Assembly: GCF_042679085.1 (NCBI RefSeq)
Contig: NZ_JBHTLQ010000010.1
Coordinates: 31,126-95,125 of the forward strand
DNA length: 64,000 bases
Direction: 5' to 3'
From: Phenylobacterium conjunctum
GTDB lineage: Bacteria; Pseudomonadota; Alphaproteobacteria; Caulobacterales; Caulobacteraceae
This document shows positions 33,653 through 42,311 of this stretch, piece after piece (position 1 is the stretch's first letter; every line of letters begins with the position of its first letter). The notes below the pieces were generated by a model. It was not told where the DNA came from. It saw only the letters and a program-made list of their open reading frames with translations, and did no database searches. The position numbers were made by a program, and so were the translations under genes.

Positions 33653-34303
33653 ATGGGCGAGCTGGTTCTGACCACCTATGACTGGGTCCCGGAGTTTCCG
33701 CGCGGCTATGTGCGGGACCTGCGGGCGAGATGGGCGCTGGAAGAAGCCGGCCTGCCCTATCGGATGGCCTACACCCCCTTCGACAACCGCCCGGCGGACA
33801 TGCTGGCGCACCAGCCCTTCAACCAGGTCCCCTGGCTGACCGACAGCGGGGTCAACTATTTCGAGAGCGGGGCGATCGTGCTGCACATCGCCAGCAAGAG
33901 CGACCGGCTGCTGCCGGCCGATCCCAAGGCGCGGGCCGATGCGGTGAGCTGGCTCTTCGCGGCGGTGAACTCCATGGAGCCCGCCATCATGCCCTGGTTC
34001 ATCCTGTCCCTGTCGCCGGAGAAGGACAGCGGCGCGATGAGCATCTTCGCAGGCCATCTGCAGCAGCGGCTGGACCGGCTGGAGGCCGTGGTGGCGTCGC
34101 GCGACTGGCTGGCCGGCGCCTTCTCCGCCGCAGACATCATGACGGCTGACGCCCTGCGGCTGGCGGACCGCCTGGGCGGACTTTCAGCCCACCCCGCCTG
34201 CAAGGCCTATGTCGACCGCGCGACGGCGCGGCCGGCCTTCCGCAAGGCGCACGCGGACCAGATGGCGCACTTTGCGGCGGCGGACGGGCTGCGGGCGGGA
34301 TGA
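33653..34303 (+). CDS. Glutathione S-transferase family protein
   Basis: The 216-residue protein has a thioredoxin-like N-terminal domain (LVLTTYDWVPEFPRGYVRDLR to NQVPWLTDSG, with the cis-Pro VPW and the following FESGAIVLHIA glutathione site). An all-helical C-terminal domain includes DWLAGAFSAADIMTADAL, the N-capping box of GSTs. The usual catalytic Ser/Cys/Tyr near the N-terminus is not obvious, so the activity is uncertain. ATG 33653 is preferred because it lies 6 bases after AGGAGG; ATG 33647 would have no spacing. A terminator follows, facing the convergent hydrolase gene. Confidence 0.83.
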   Translation: MGELVLTTYDWVPEFPRGYVRDLRARWALEEAGLPYRMAYTPFDNRPADMLAHQPFNQVPWLTDSGVNYFESGAIVLHIASKSDRLLPADPKARADAVSWLFAAVNSMEPAIMPWFILSLSPEKDSGAMSIFAGHLQQRLDRLEAVVASRDWLAGAFSAADIMTADALRLADRLGGLSAHPACKAYVDRATARPAFRKAHADQMAHFAAADGLRAG

Positions 34304-34308
34304 CCTGT

Positions 34309-34338
34309 CTTCCGTCTCCCATTGCGGGAGACGGGAAG
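34309..34338. terminator. Hairpin between the convergent GST and hydrolase genes
   Basis: CTTCCGTCTCCC, loop ATTGC, GGGAGACGGGAAG forms a 12-bp stem with one bulged base, directly between two convergent stop codons. There is no T-run. Its core resembles one arm of the element at 33418-33583, so it may be a relic of the same repeat family. Confidence 0.5.
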
Positions 34339-34341
34339 CGA

Positions 34342-35082
34342 TCAGCCCAGATTGCGGCGGAACAGGGCGTTCAGGCGGGCCCAGTGCTGTTCGGCGGCAG
34401 GCTTGTCGTAGGCCATGCGCTGGGGGAAGGCGAAGCCGTGTTCGACGCCGGGATAGATCTCCACCTCGGCGTTGATGGCCGGGTTGGCGGCCAGGGCCTG
34501 GCTGAGTTCCTCGACCATCTCCATCGGCGCCCAGCGGTCCGTCTCGGCGCAGGCGAAGTAAAGTTCGGCCCGGGCCTTGGCGGCCACCAGGTGCGGGCTG
34601 TCAGACTTGTCGGTGACCAGATAGGTCCCGTAGAGCGAAGCCGCCGCCTTGACCATGTCGGGGTGGCGGGCGGCGCAGTTGATCGCGTACTGGCCGCTCA
34701 TGCAGTAGCCGAGGCAGCCCACTTGCCGCACATCCGCCGCCGGGTCCTTGGCCGCATAGGCCAGCATGGCGTCGGCGTCGTCCATGACCTTGTCGATGGT
34801 CAGGGAGTACATCAGGTCCATCATGGTCTGACGGGCCGGATCGTTCGGATCGACCGGCAGGGGCCCCAGCTCCATGACGCCAGAGCGGTAATAGAGGTTG
34901 GGCAGCATGACGTAGTAGCCGGCGGTGGCCAGGCGCCGGGCCATGTCGCGCAGTTCCTCGCGGATCGCCGGGGCGTCCATGAAGAACAGGATGGTCGGAT
35001 GCGGCCCATCGCGGTCGGGATGGACGATGAAGGTGGTGGTGGCGCCGTCCTTCGTCGGGATGTCGAGCTGGTGTTCGATCAT
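34342..35082 (-). CDS. Dienelactone hydrolase family protein
   Basis: The 246-residue alpha/beta hydrolase carries a nucleophile Cys in GCLGYCMSGQYA (the family motif G-x-C-x-G), an acid in CAETDRW and a His in GVEHGFAFP. That is the Cys-Asp-His triad of dienelactone hydrolases. HPTILFFMDAPAIREELRDMARRL matches the usual N-terminal half. Family members hydrolyse dienelactones in chloroaromatic breakdown, but most chromosomal copies have no known substrate. ATG 35082 has AGGAG upstream. It is the last of three same-strand genes (35082, 35666, 36441) with short gaps, probably an operon. Confidence 0.88.
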   Translation of the reverse strand: MIEHQLDIPTKDGATTTFIVHPDRDGPHPTILFFMDAPAIREELRDMARRLATAGYYVMLPNLYYRSGVMELGPLPVDPNDPARQTMMDLMYSLTIDKVMDDADAMLAYAAKDPAADVRQVGCLGYCMSGQYAINCAARHPDMVKAAASLYGTYLVTDKSDSPHLVAAKARAELYFACAETDRWAPMEMVEELSQALAANPAINAEVEIYPGVEHGFAFPQRMAYDKPAAEQHWARLNALFRRNLG

Positions 35083-35099
35083 GGCGGAACTCCTGTCTC

Positions 35100-35666
35100 T
35101 CAGGGGATCAGGGCGCAGGCGCGGGCGAGCGAGACGCGGGTCAGCTCGCGGCGGCGCAGGAAGGTCGCCCAGGCGTCGGTGGTGGGATCGCGGCTCTTTT
35201 GCCACTCGCCCAGGTCCCGGTAGCGGGTCATGAGCAGTAGGCGGCGCTGGCCGGCGGCGAGGTCCGCCTCGGACTCGGCGGCGAGGAACAGGCCGTAGAT
35301 TCGGGCCTCGAACCGGGTCTCGAAGTCGGGCCAGGCCTCGCCGGACAACCGGACAAACTCGTCCGCCCCCTCGGCGTCCACCGTGAACCAGTTGTGGACG
35401 TAGATCCCGCCAGCCGGCGGCGGCTCCGCCGCTGTCGGGCGCAGGGTGGGTTCGAGGTCGTGCGCCTCCCCTCCCACCACGCCGGGCGCGCCCAGGACAT
35501 CGGTGCGATGATCCGGGGGCAGCAGCACCAGGGCGGTGTTGGAGGCGAAGCCCAGCACCGGCGCCCAGACCGCAAGCGGACCGTCGGTGCGCCGCAGGAA
35601 GGCGGCGAGCTCGGCCTGGGCGGCACGCGCCCGGCCAAGCTCGACCTGGAAGTAGCGCCAGGCCAT
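35100..35666 (-). CDS. NIPSNAP/dimeric alpha-beta-barrel-like protein, function unknown
   Basis: The 188-residue protein appears to have two ferredoxin-like halves, about residues 1-75 and 85-175. In the second, VHNWFTVDAEGADEFVRLSG, LLLMTRYRDLGEWQKSR and a Trp-rich end resemble NIPSNAP proteins, which form dimeric alpha-beta barrels. No catalytic residues can be named. It lies 4 bases after the SDR gene and 17 bases before the dienelactone hydrolase gene, so it is probably part of the same small catabolic operon. Confidence 0.6.
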   Translation of the reverse strand: MAWRYFQVELGRARAAQAELAAFLRRTDGPLAVWAPVLGFASNTALVLLPPDHRTDVLGAPGVVGGEAHDLEPTLRPTAAEPPPAGGIYVHNWFTVDAEGADEFVRLSGEAWPDFETRFEARIYGLFLAAESEADLAAGQRRLLLMTRYRDLGEWQKSRDPTTDAWATFLRRRELTRVSLARACALIP

Positions 35667-35670
35667 CGCC

Positions 35671-36441
35671 CTAGTAGTTCACGCGGGCGGCGATGGCGCC
35701 GTCGACCAGCATGTTGATGCCGGTGGTGAAGGACGAGCGCGGGCTGGCCAGGAAGACGGTGGCCGCGGCGACCTCTTCCGGGGTGGCCATGCGGCCCATC
35801 GGGTTGCGGGCGATCATCTGGTCGAAGAAGCCGGGCATGCCCTGCTTCACCCGGCCCCAGACGCCATCGTCGAAATAGACGGTGCCGGGCGAGATGACGT
35901 TGCAGCGGACGTGCTTGGGCGCGCCCTCGCGGGCCAGGCCGTGGGCGTAGTGGATCAGCGCCGCCTTCATGGCGCCATAGGACGAGGCGTTCTGGGTCTC
36001 GGCGGCGGAGACCGAGGCCGTGATCAGGAAAGCGGCGTCACCCTTCTCGGCGCCGGCCTTCTCGAGGAAGGGCCGGGCGGCGGTGAAGCTGTTCACAGCG
36101 CCCATCAGGTCGATATCGAACATCGCCTTCCAGTCCGACGGCTGGACGCCCTGGACCAGGGCCGAGGCGTTGGAGACCAGGACGTCGATCCCGCCCAGCT
36201 CCATGGCGGAGGCCTCGATGAAGCCCTTGAGCGAGTCGGCGTCAGCGATGTCGACCACCTGGCCGAAGGCCTTAACGCCCTTGGCCTGCAGGGCGGCGAC
36301 GGCGGCGCCCACCTCATCGGCCTTGCGGGCGCAGATGGCGACATTGGCGCCCTCGTCGGCGAACAGGTCGGCGATGGCCCGGCCGATGCCGCGCGTGGCG
36401 CCGGTGACGATGGCGGTCTTGCCCTTGAGCTGAAGGTCCAT
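35671..36441 (-). CDS. Short-chain dehydrogenase/reductase (SDR family)
   Basis: The 256-residue classical SDR has TGATRGIGRAIA for cofactor binding, the NAS variant of the NNAG motif, catalytic Ser in ITASVSAAE and Tyr/Lys in SSYGAMKAA. The C-terminal DGAIAARVNY ends the fold. Substrate is unknown. ATG 36441 is chosen because MDLQLKGKTAIVTGA is the natural start and GGGAGAG lies about 8 bases upstream. The open frame continues far upstream across glcD, but that part is antisense and not coding. It heads the SDR/NIPSNAP-like/dienelactone hydrolase operon and is divergent from glcD. Confidence 0.88.
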   Translation of the reverse strand: MDLQLKGKTAIVTGATRGIGRAIADLFADEGANVAICARKADEVGAAVAALQAKGVKAFGQVVDIADADSLKGFIEASAMELGGIDVLVSNASALVQGVQPSDWKAMFDIDLMGAVNSFTAARPFLEKAGAEKGDAAFLITASVSAAETQNASSYGAMKAALIHYAHGLAREGAPKHVRCNVISPGTVYFDDGVWGRVKQGMPGFFDQMIARNPMGRMATPEEVAAATVFLASPRSSFTTGINMLVDGAIAARVNY

Positions 36442-36546
36442 GGCCCGATCTCTCCCGAATGATTTGGCGTTCGTTGTTGAAAGCCTTGTAGCCGAACCGG
36501 CCGGGCGCGCTAAACACCTGTTCGAGACACGCGCCGGAATTCCTTC

Positions 36547-38046
36547 ATGCTCGACCAGTTCGAAGCCCGCCTGGATGGAGACTTCGCCCCCATGGGCGTG
36601 GAGACCCTGAGGGCCGCGCTCAGCCCCCTGTTGCCGCCGGGCGGGTTCGTGGCGGACGTGGAGTCTCTGCGGGCCTTTGAGAGCGACGGCCTGGCGGCCT
36701 ATCGGTCCCTGCCCGCCTGTGTGGTGATGCCGGAGACGACCGACCAGGTCCGCGCGGTGATGGCGACCTGTTCGAAGCTGAAGGTCCCGGTGGTGGCGCG
36801 CGGCGCGGGCACCGGCCTGTCGGGCGGCGCCCTGCCCTTCCCCGGCTGCGTGCTGGTCTCGATGGCCAAGTTCAACCGCATCCTGTCGATGGACGCCCGC
36901 TCGCGCACCGCGCGGGTGCAGCCGGGGGTGCGGAACCTGGCGATTTCCGAGGCCGCGGCGCCGCTGGGCCTGTTCTATGCGCCGGATCCCTCGTCGCAGA
37001 TCGCCTGTTCCATCGGCGGCAATGTCGCGGAGAACGCCGGCGGGGTGCACTGCCTGAAGTACGGCCTGACCGTGCACAACATCCTCAAGCTCGAGGTGGT
37101 GACCATTGAGGGCGACCTGCTGACCATCGGCTCAGGCGCCCTGGACGCCGCCGGCTATGACCTGATGGCGCTGATGACCGGCTCGGAAGGGCTGCTCGGC
37201 GTGGTCACCGAGGTGCTGGTCAAGCTGGTCCCCCTGCCCGAGGTGGCCAAGGTGCTGATGGCCTGTTTCGATGAGGTGGAGACGGCGGCCCAGGCCGTGG
37301 CCGACATCATGGCCGCGGGCATCGTGCCGGCGGGCCTGGAAATGATGGACGGCCCGGCCCTGCGCGCGGCCGAGGACTTCGCCCACGCCGGCTATCCCAA
37401 GTCGGCGGCGGCGATCCTGCTGTGCGAGCTCGACGGGGTGGCGGCGGATGTCGAGGAGGAGATCGCCCGGGTCACCGCGCTCCTGACCCGCAGCGGCGCC
37501 TCGGAGGTGCGGATCGCCCGCGACGAGGACGAGCGCAAACGGTTCTGGGCTGGGCGCAAGGGGGCCTTCCCCGCGGTCGGACGGCTCGCGCCGGACTATT
37601 ACTGCATCGACGGCACCATTCCGCGCCGGTCCCTGCCCAAGGTCCTGACCCAGATCGGCGAGCTGGCGGAGGGCCACGGCCTGGGCGTGGCCAATGTGTT
37701 CCATGCCGGCGACGGCAATCTTCACCCGCTGATCCTCTATGACGCCGGCAAGCCCGGCGACCTGGAGAAGGCCGAGGCCCTGGGCGGCGAGATCCTGGAG
37801 CTGTGCGTGGCCGTCGGCGGCTCGATCACCGGCGAGCACGGGGTGGGCCGCGAGAAGATCAACCAGATGTGCTCGCAGTACGGCGACGCTGAGCGCGACG
37901 CCTTCTTCGCCCTGAAGGCGGCGTTTGACCCGGACGGCCTGCTCAATCCCGGCAAGGCGATCCCGAGCCTGGCCCGCTGCGCCGAGTACGGCCACATGCA
38001 CGTCCACGCCGGCCAGCTGCCGCATCCCGAGCTGGAGCGGTTCTGA
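36547..38046 (+). CDS. glcD: Glycolate oxidase subunit GlcD (FAD-linked)
   Basis: The 499-residue protein has the PCMH-type FAD-binding domain (VVARGAGTGLSGGALP, DPSSQIACSIGGNVAENAGG, VHCLKYG) and the C-terminal FAD-oxidase domain (FHAGDGNLHPLILYD, ITGEHGVGREK). GlcD is the catalytic subunit of glycolate oxidase, which oxidises glycolate or D-lactate to the keto acid. The gene is followed by glcE and glcF in the standard order. Its stop overlaps the glcE start by one base (TGATG). Confidence 0.95.
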   Translation: MLDQFEARLDGDFAPMGVETLRAALSPLLPPGGFVADVESLRAFESDGLAAYRSLPACVVMPETTDQVRAVMATCSKLKVPVVARGAGTGLSGGALPFPGCVLVSMAKFNRILSMDARSRTARVQPGVRNLAISEAAAPLGLFYAPDPSSQIACSIGGNVAENAGGVHCLKYGLTVHNILKLEVVTIEGDLLTIGSGALDAAGYDLMALMTGSEGLLGVVTEVLVKLVPLPEVAKVLMACFDEVETAAQAVADIMAAGIVPAGLEMMDGPALRAAEDFAHAGYPKSAAAILLCELDGVAADVEEEIARVTALLTRSGASEVRIARDEDERKRFWAGRKGAFPAVGRLAPDYYCIDGTIPRRSLPKVLTQIGELAEGHGLGVANVFHAGDGNLHPLILYDAGKPGDLEKAEALGGEILELCVAVGGSITGEHGVGREKINQMCSQYGDAERDAFFALKAAFDPDGLLNPGKAIPSLARCAEYGHMHVHAGQLPHPELERF

Positions 38047-39068
38047 TGGACCTGACCCAGGAGATCGCGGACCGCGTGAGGGCCGCGACAGGCCCCTTGC
38101 GCATCGCCGGGGCCGGGACCAAGGCCTGGTACGGCCGGGCGGTGGTGGGCGAGGTGCTGGACCTCACCGGGCACAGCGGGATCGTCGACTATGACCCCAG
38201 CGAACTGGTGGTCACCGCCCGGGCCGGCACGCCGCTCGCCGAGATCGAGGCCGCCATCGCCGCGCACGGCCAGATGCTGGCCTTCGAGCCGCCGGCCTTT
38301 GGCACCCTGGGCGGGGCGGTGGCGACAGGGCTCGCCGGGCCGCGGCGGCCGTTCACCGGGGCGGTGCGGGACTATGTGCTGGGCGTGCGGGTGCTGGACG
38401 GTCGCGGCGATGTGCTGCGCTTCGGCGGCACGGTGTTCAAGAACGTCGCCGGCTTCGACGCCTTCCGGCTGATGTCGGGCGCGCACGGGACGCTGGGCGT
38501 GATCCTGGACGTGTCGCTGCGGGTCACGCCCCGGCCGCGGGTCGAGGTGAGCCTGGCCTTCGATATGGCCGGCGGGCCGGCGCGGGACTGGGTGACCGGA
38601 TTGATGGTCCGCCCCCTGCCCCTGTCCGGCGCCTTCCATGACGGCGAGCGGCTGCACCTGCGCCTGTCCGGCGGCGAGGCGGCGGTTTCGCAGGCCGCGG
38701 CGGAGCTGGGCGGCGAGGCCGAGGGGCTGGAGCTGTGGAGCGTGTTGCGCGACCTGAAGCACCCGGCCCTGGCCGGGCCGGTGCTGTGGCGCATCGCCCT
38801 GCCGCAGACCGCGGACATTCCCGCGCTTGAGGGCCGCCTGGCCTGGGACTGGGGCGGCGGCCAGGTGTGGCTCTCGGCCGAGGCGGCAGATCCGCAGGTC
38901 TGGACCAAGGCCGCGGCGGCGGGCGGTCACGCGACCCTGATACGCGGCGGAAAAGACCAGGTGTTCCAGCCGCTTGAGCCTGCCCTTTTCAAGCTGCACC
39001 AGCGGATCAAGGCGGCGCTGGACCCGGCGGGGATCTTGAATCCCGGCCGGATGCACGAGGGGCTTTGA
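38046..39068 (+). CDS. glcE: Glycolate oxidase subunit GlcE (FAD-binding)
   Basis: The 340-residue protein has one FAD-binding PCMH domain in its first half (GAGTKAWYG, VTARAGTPLAEIEAAIA, FGTLGGAVATGLAGPRRP) and ends DPAGILNPGRMHEGL, as GlcE proteins do. It is shorter than GlcD and lacks its full C-terminal domain. GlcE is needed for activity of the GlcDEF complex at the inner membrane. Its start overlaps the glcD stop by one base, and glcF begins 2 bases after its stop. Confidence 0.94.
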   Translation: MDLTQEIADRVRAATGPLRIAGAGTKAWYGRAVVGEVLDLTGHSGIVDYDPSELVVTARAGTPLAEIEAAIAAHGQMLAFEPPAFGTLGGAVATGLAGPRRPFTGAVRDYVLGVRVLDGRGDVLRFGGTVFKNVAGFDAFRLMSGAHGTLGVILDVSLRVTPRPRVEVSLAFDMAGGPARDWVTGLMVRPLPLSGAFHDGERLHLRLSGGEAAVSQAAAELGGEAEGLELWSVLRDLKHPALAGPVLWRIALPQTADIPALEGRLAWDWGGGQVWLSAEAADPQVWTKAAAAGGHATLIRGGKDQVFQPLEPALFKLHQRIKAALDPAGILNPGRMHEGL

Positions 39069-39069
39069 G

Positions 39070-40281
39070 ATGCGCACGGTGATCACGGGCCGACTGGCCG
39101 GGACCTCGGGCGGGGCGATCGCGGAACAGGCCCTGAAGGCCTGCGTCCACTGCGGCATGTGCAACGCCACCTGCCCCACCTACCAGCTGACCGGCGACGA
39201 GCGCGACGGCCCGCGTGGGCGCATCTACCTGATGAAGCAGGCGCTGGAGGGCGCGGCGCCCAGCGCGACGACGCTGAAGCACCTGGACCGCTGCCTGAGC
39301 TGCCGGGCCTGCGAGACCACCTGCCCGTCCGGGGTGCAGTACCACCGCCTGCTGGACATCGCCCGCGCCGAGATCGCCGGCCAGGTGGGCCGCCGGCCGC
39401 TGGAGCGGCTGAAGCGCTGGGGCGTGCGCAGGCTCGCCTCCAACCCCGGCCTGTTCCGGCTGGCGACGGCGCTGGGGCGCGCCGTCCCGTTGCCCGCGGC
39501 CCTCAAGACTAAGCTGCCTCCCAAGGTCGAGGCTGGTGCGACGCCCGCGCCGACCCGGGCGCGGAAGATGATCATGCTGGGCGGCTGCGTGCAGAAGGCC
39601 AGCGCGCCGCATTTCAACGCCACGATGGCGCGCATCCTGGATCGGGCCGGCGTCAGCCTGGTCGAGGCCCGGCTGGCCGGCTGTTGCGGCGCCCTGCACT
39701 TCCACCTCGACGCCGAGGACGAGGCCCGCGTCGCGGCCCGCGCCAATGTCGACGCCTGGTGGTCGCTTGTCGAGGCCGGCGCCGAGGCGATCCTCGTCAA
39801 TTCAAGCGGTTGCGCCGCCTTCCTGAAGGATTATCCCGACCTCCTGCGCGACGATCCCGCCTATGCGGACCGCGCCTCAAGGCTGGCGGCGATGGTCCGG
39901 GACCCCATCGAGGTGCTGGCCGAGCTGGACCTGAAGCCCCTCCGCGCCCCGGCCGATCCGAAGATCGCGGTGCACGAGCCCTGCACCCTGCAACATGGCC
40001 TGAAGCTGACCGGCAAGATCCCAGCCCTACTGCGCCGGCTGGGCTATGACCCCCAGGCGGTGGCCGACGCCCACCTCTGCTGCGGCTCGGCCGGCGCCTA
40101 TTCGCTGTTGCAGCCGGAGTTGTCGAACCAGCTGAAAGCCAACAAGCTCGCCGCGCTCAACGCCTCGGCGCCGGCGGCCATCTACACCGCCAACATCGGC
40201 TGCTGGACCCATCTGGCGACTGGCGGCGAGGCCCCTGTGCGCCACTGGCTTGAGGCCGTGGACGAGGTGACGCGGCCCTAG
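39070..40281 (+). CDS. glcF: Glycolate oxidase iron-sulfur subunit GlcF
   Basis: The 403-residue subunit has two 4Fe-4S motifs near the N-terminus, CVHCGMCNATCPTYQ and CLSCRACETTCPSGVQY. Two cysteine-rich CCG domains follow (AGCCGALHFH, HLCCGSAGAYSLLQP), typical of proteins that pass electrons to quinone. It carries electrons from the flavin subunits to the respiratory chain. A start 2 bases after the glcE stop indicates coupled translation. A methyltransferase gene follows 13 bases later and may share the transcript. Confidence 0.95.
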   Translation: MRTVITGRLAGTSGGAIAEQALKACVHCGMCNATCPTYQLTGDERDGPRGRIYLMKQALEGAAPSATTLKHLDRCLSCRACETTCPSGVQYHRLLDIARAEIAGQVGRRPLERLKRWGVRRLASNPGLFRLATALGRAVPLPAALKTKLPPKVEAGATPAPTRARKMIMLGGCVQKASAPHFNATMARILDRAGVSLVEARLAGCCGALHFHLDAEDEARVAARANVDAWWSLVEAGAEAILVNSSGCAAFLKDYPDLLRDDPAYADRASRLAAMVRDPIEVLAELDLKPLRAPADPKIAVHEPCTLQHGLKLTGKIPALLRRLGYDPQAVADAHLCCGSAGAYSLLQPELSNQLKANKLAALNASAPAAIYTANIGCWTHLATGGEAPVRHWLEAVDEVTRP

Positions 40282-40294
40282 AACCAGGATCTCC

Positions 40295-40906
40295 ATGCAA
40301 CTGCCCCTCGACATCGACACCGTCAAAGGCTTCCTCCACCCCGCCGAGGGCGCCGCCTTGCATGCGGCGGCGGCGGCGTGCGCGCCCAGGGGACCGGGGC
40401 TGGAGATCGGGTCCTATTGCGGCAAGTCGTCGGTCTATATCGGGGCGGCGTTCAAGGCGGCGGAGCAGGTCTTCTACGCCCTGGATCACCACCGCGGCTC
40501 GGAAGAGAACCAGCCGGGCTGGGAGTATTTTGACCAGAGCCTTTGGGACGCGGAAGCCGGATCCCTGGACACCCTGCCCCATTTCCGCAAGACCCTGCGG
40601 CGGGCCGGGCTGGAGGATACGGTGGTCGCCCTGGTGGGCAAATCGGTCCTGATTTCAAAAGCCTGGGCGACGCCCTTAAGCTTCGTCTTCATCGACGGGG
40701 GCCACACGATGGAGGCCGCTCTGGGCGACTATCGCGGCTGGACGCCCCACCTCATGCCCGGCGGGATCCTGGCGATCCACGACGTTTTCCCCGACCCGGC
40801 CGATGGCGGGCGGCCGCCCTTCGAGATCTATCGGCGGGCCATGGCCTCCGACCTGTTCGAGGAGGTTCTGGCCGTCAAGAGCCTGCGAATTCTGCGCAGA
40901 CTTTAG
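40295..40906 (+). CDS. Class I SAM-dependent methyltransferase (Methyltransf_24)
   Basis: The 203-residue protein has a Rossmann methyltransferase fold. GLEIGSYCGKSSVYIG is the SAM-binding motif I, FYALDHHRGSEENQPG follows the second strand, and FVFIDGGHTMEAALGDYRGW with PGGILAIHDVFPDP forms the later strands. This pattern matches the Methyltransf_24 family, often found with sugar or cephalosporin-type hydroxylation genes. The substrate is unknown. It begins 13 bases after glcF, so it may be cotranscribed with glcDEF, though nothing links the functions. Confidence 0.85.
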   Translation: MQLPLDIDTVKGFLHPAEGAALHAAAAACAPRGPGLEIGSYCGKSSVYIGAAFKAAEQVFYALDHHRGSEENQPGWEYFDQSLWDAEAGSLDTLPHFRKTLRRAGLEDTVVALVGKSVLISKAWATPLSFVFIDGGHTMEAALGDYRGWTPHLMPGGILAIHDVFPDPADGGRPPFEIYRRAMASDLFEEVLAVKSLRILRRL

Positions 40907-40993
40907 GGCGACCGATCCTTCGCGCGCCCGCAGAAACAGGCTAAGACGCGACTTCACCATCCCGCGCCCCGGCGCTCGATTCTAGGACTTCCC

Positions 40994-42040
40994 TTGCTCA
41001 GCTGGATCGCCTCCCTGGCCGCTCCCTGGTTCGGCCCCTCGCGGCTGTTCGGGTCGTACTTCTTCATGGCCTCGCTCGGCTTCGCCGTCTGCGCCGCCAT
41101 CACCTTCGTGATGCTGCCCAGGATCACCAAGTGGCTGCCCCGCGACGGCGGCCGGGCCTTTGCGGTCAACGCCGAGGCCAGCGTCGGCAAGCCGGTGGGC
41201 GCGGGCCTGTTCTTCGTCAGCCTGTTCTGCCTGATGGCCCTGCTGTTCCTGCCGCTCGGCTCGGCGCCGATGCTGACCATTCCGCTGATGCTGGCGGCGA
41301 CCGTCATCGGCTACATCGACGACAAGCGCGGCGGGCTGTCGGAACTGACCCTGGGCAGCCTGGACGCGGTGCTGGCCCTGGGCGCGGCCTGCGCCATCTA
41401 TGGCTTCCATCCGGTCTCGCTGTGGCTGCCGATCTGGCGCGAGACCCTGATCGTCCCAGCCTTCATCTCCATCCCCCTGGGCGCGGCCGTGGTTTGGCTG
41501 TCGATCAACGCCACCAACTGCTCCGACGGGGTGGACGGGGTGTCGGGCAGCCTGTCCGGCTTTGCGATCCTGATGCTGGGCGGCCTGCTCTACGCCATCC
41601 TCGGCAACGCCCCGGTGTCTCAGCATCTGCGCGTGGTGTTCAACCCGCAGGGCGCGGAGTGGTCGATCTACGCCCTGCTGATGGTGGGATGCCTGGCCGG
41701 CTATCTCTGGCACAACGCCCCGCCCAGCGCGCTCCTGATGGGCGATGCCGGCTCGCGGCCGCTGGGCCTGTTGATCGGCATGCTGGTGCTGGCCACCAAC
41801 AATCCACTGTTCATCGTGATCATCGGCCCGGTGCTGCTGCTGAACGGCGCCACGGGCCTGGTGAAGGTGGCGCTGATCCGCCTGGTCGGCCTGCGCATCT
41901 TCCCCAATGTGCGCTTCCCGCTGCATGACCACTTCCGCAAGGAAATGGGCTGGTCCAACGCCCAGGTGCTGGTGCGCTTCATCATCCTGCAGGTGGGGAT
42001 CACCTCCCTGCTGGTGCTGGTGTCGCTGAAGATCCGGTAG
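40994..42040 (+). CDS. MraY-like polyprenyl-phosphate phosphoglycosyl transferase (paralogue)
   Basis: The 348-residue polytopic protein has about ten membrane helices and the MraY active-site motifs: IGYIDDKRGG (Asp-Asp), NATNCSDGVDGVSG, MGDAGSRPLG and, at 309-320, PLHDHFRKEMGW. MraY moves phospho-MurNAc-pentapeptide to undecaprenyl phosphate (lipid I). The family's HHH motif (PxHHHFE) here reads HDH. There are no dcw-cluster genes nearby, so this is probably a second copy with a specialised or changed substrate, or a divergent WecA-like enzyme. The TTG start at 40994 has AGGA 6 bases upstream. Confidence 0.82.
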   Translation: MLSWIASLAAPWFGPSRLFGSYFFMASLGFAVCAAITFVMLPRITKWLPRDGGRAFAVNAEASVGKPVGAGLFFVSLFCLMALLFLPLGSAPMLTIPLMLAATVIGYIDDKRGGLSELTLGSLDAVLALGAACAIYGFHPVSLWLPIWRETLIVPAFISIPLGAAVVWLSINATNCSDGVDGVSGSLSGFAILMLGGLLYAILGNAPVSQHLRVVFNPQGAEWSIYALLMVGCLAGYLWHNAPPSALLMGDAGSRPLGLLIGMLVLATNNPLFIVIIGPVLLLNGATGLVKVALIRLVGLRIFPNVRFPLHDHFRKEMGWSNAQVLVRFIILQVGITSLLVLVSLKIR

Positions 42041-42067
42041 GGCTCGGCCGCTGCCGTAGTTTTGAAG

Positions 42068-42212
42068 CACGAAAAACACGAACGGCTCTGTGCAATCCGC
42101 TCACCCCGGCAATGGCCGGGGTCCAGATCGTAGGGCTCGGCGCCCGTCACCTGGTTCCCGGCGTTCGCCGGGATGAGCGGTGGGAGCGCGGGAGCCGTTC
42201 GTGTTTTTCGTG
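42068..42212. repeat. Intergenic palindromic element with 21-bp perfect arms
   Basis: The outer arms at 42068-42088 and 42192-42212 are perfect 21-bp reverse complements (beginning CACGAAAAACACGAA). Inside are two imperfect stem-loops with CCCCGGC-ATGGCCGGGG and CCCGGCGTTCGCCGGGATGAG cores. The second core matches the element at 46744-46850. This is a dispersed type of intergenic repeat common in alphaproteobacteria. It fills the gap between the MraY-like and MFS genes. Confidence 0.85.
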
Positions 42213-42311
42213 GTTTGAATCTTCTGACCTGGCGGGGATGAGCGAGGCTAGGTCTGCTTGACCCTCCGGCGTGGGTCCGCCAAGCGTGGACGGACATTCC
42301 GGGGGACTTGC

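Noticed and set aside
36442..37077. Upstream extension of the SDR gene across glcD
   Set aside because: The SDR fold starts at 36441 with a good ribosome-binding site; the rest is antisense to glcD and has no domain.
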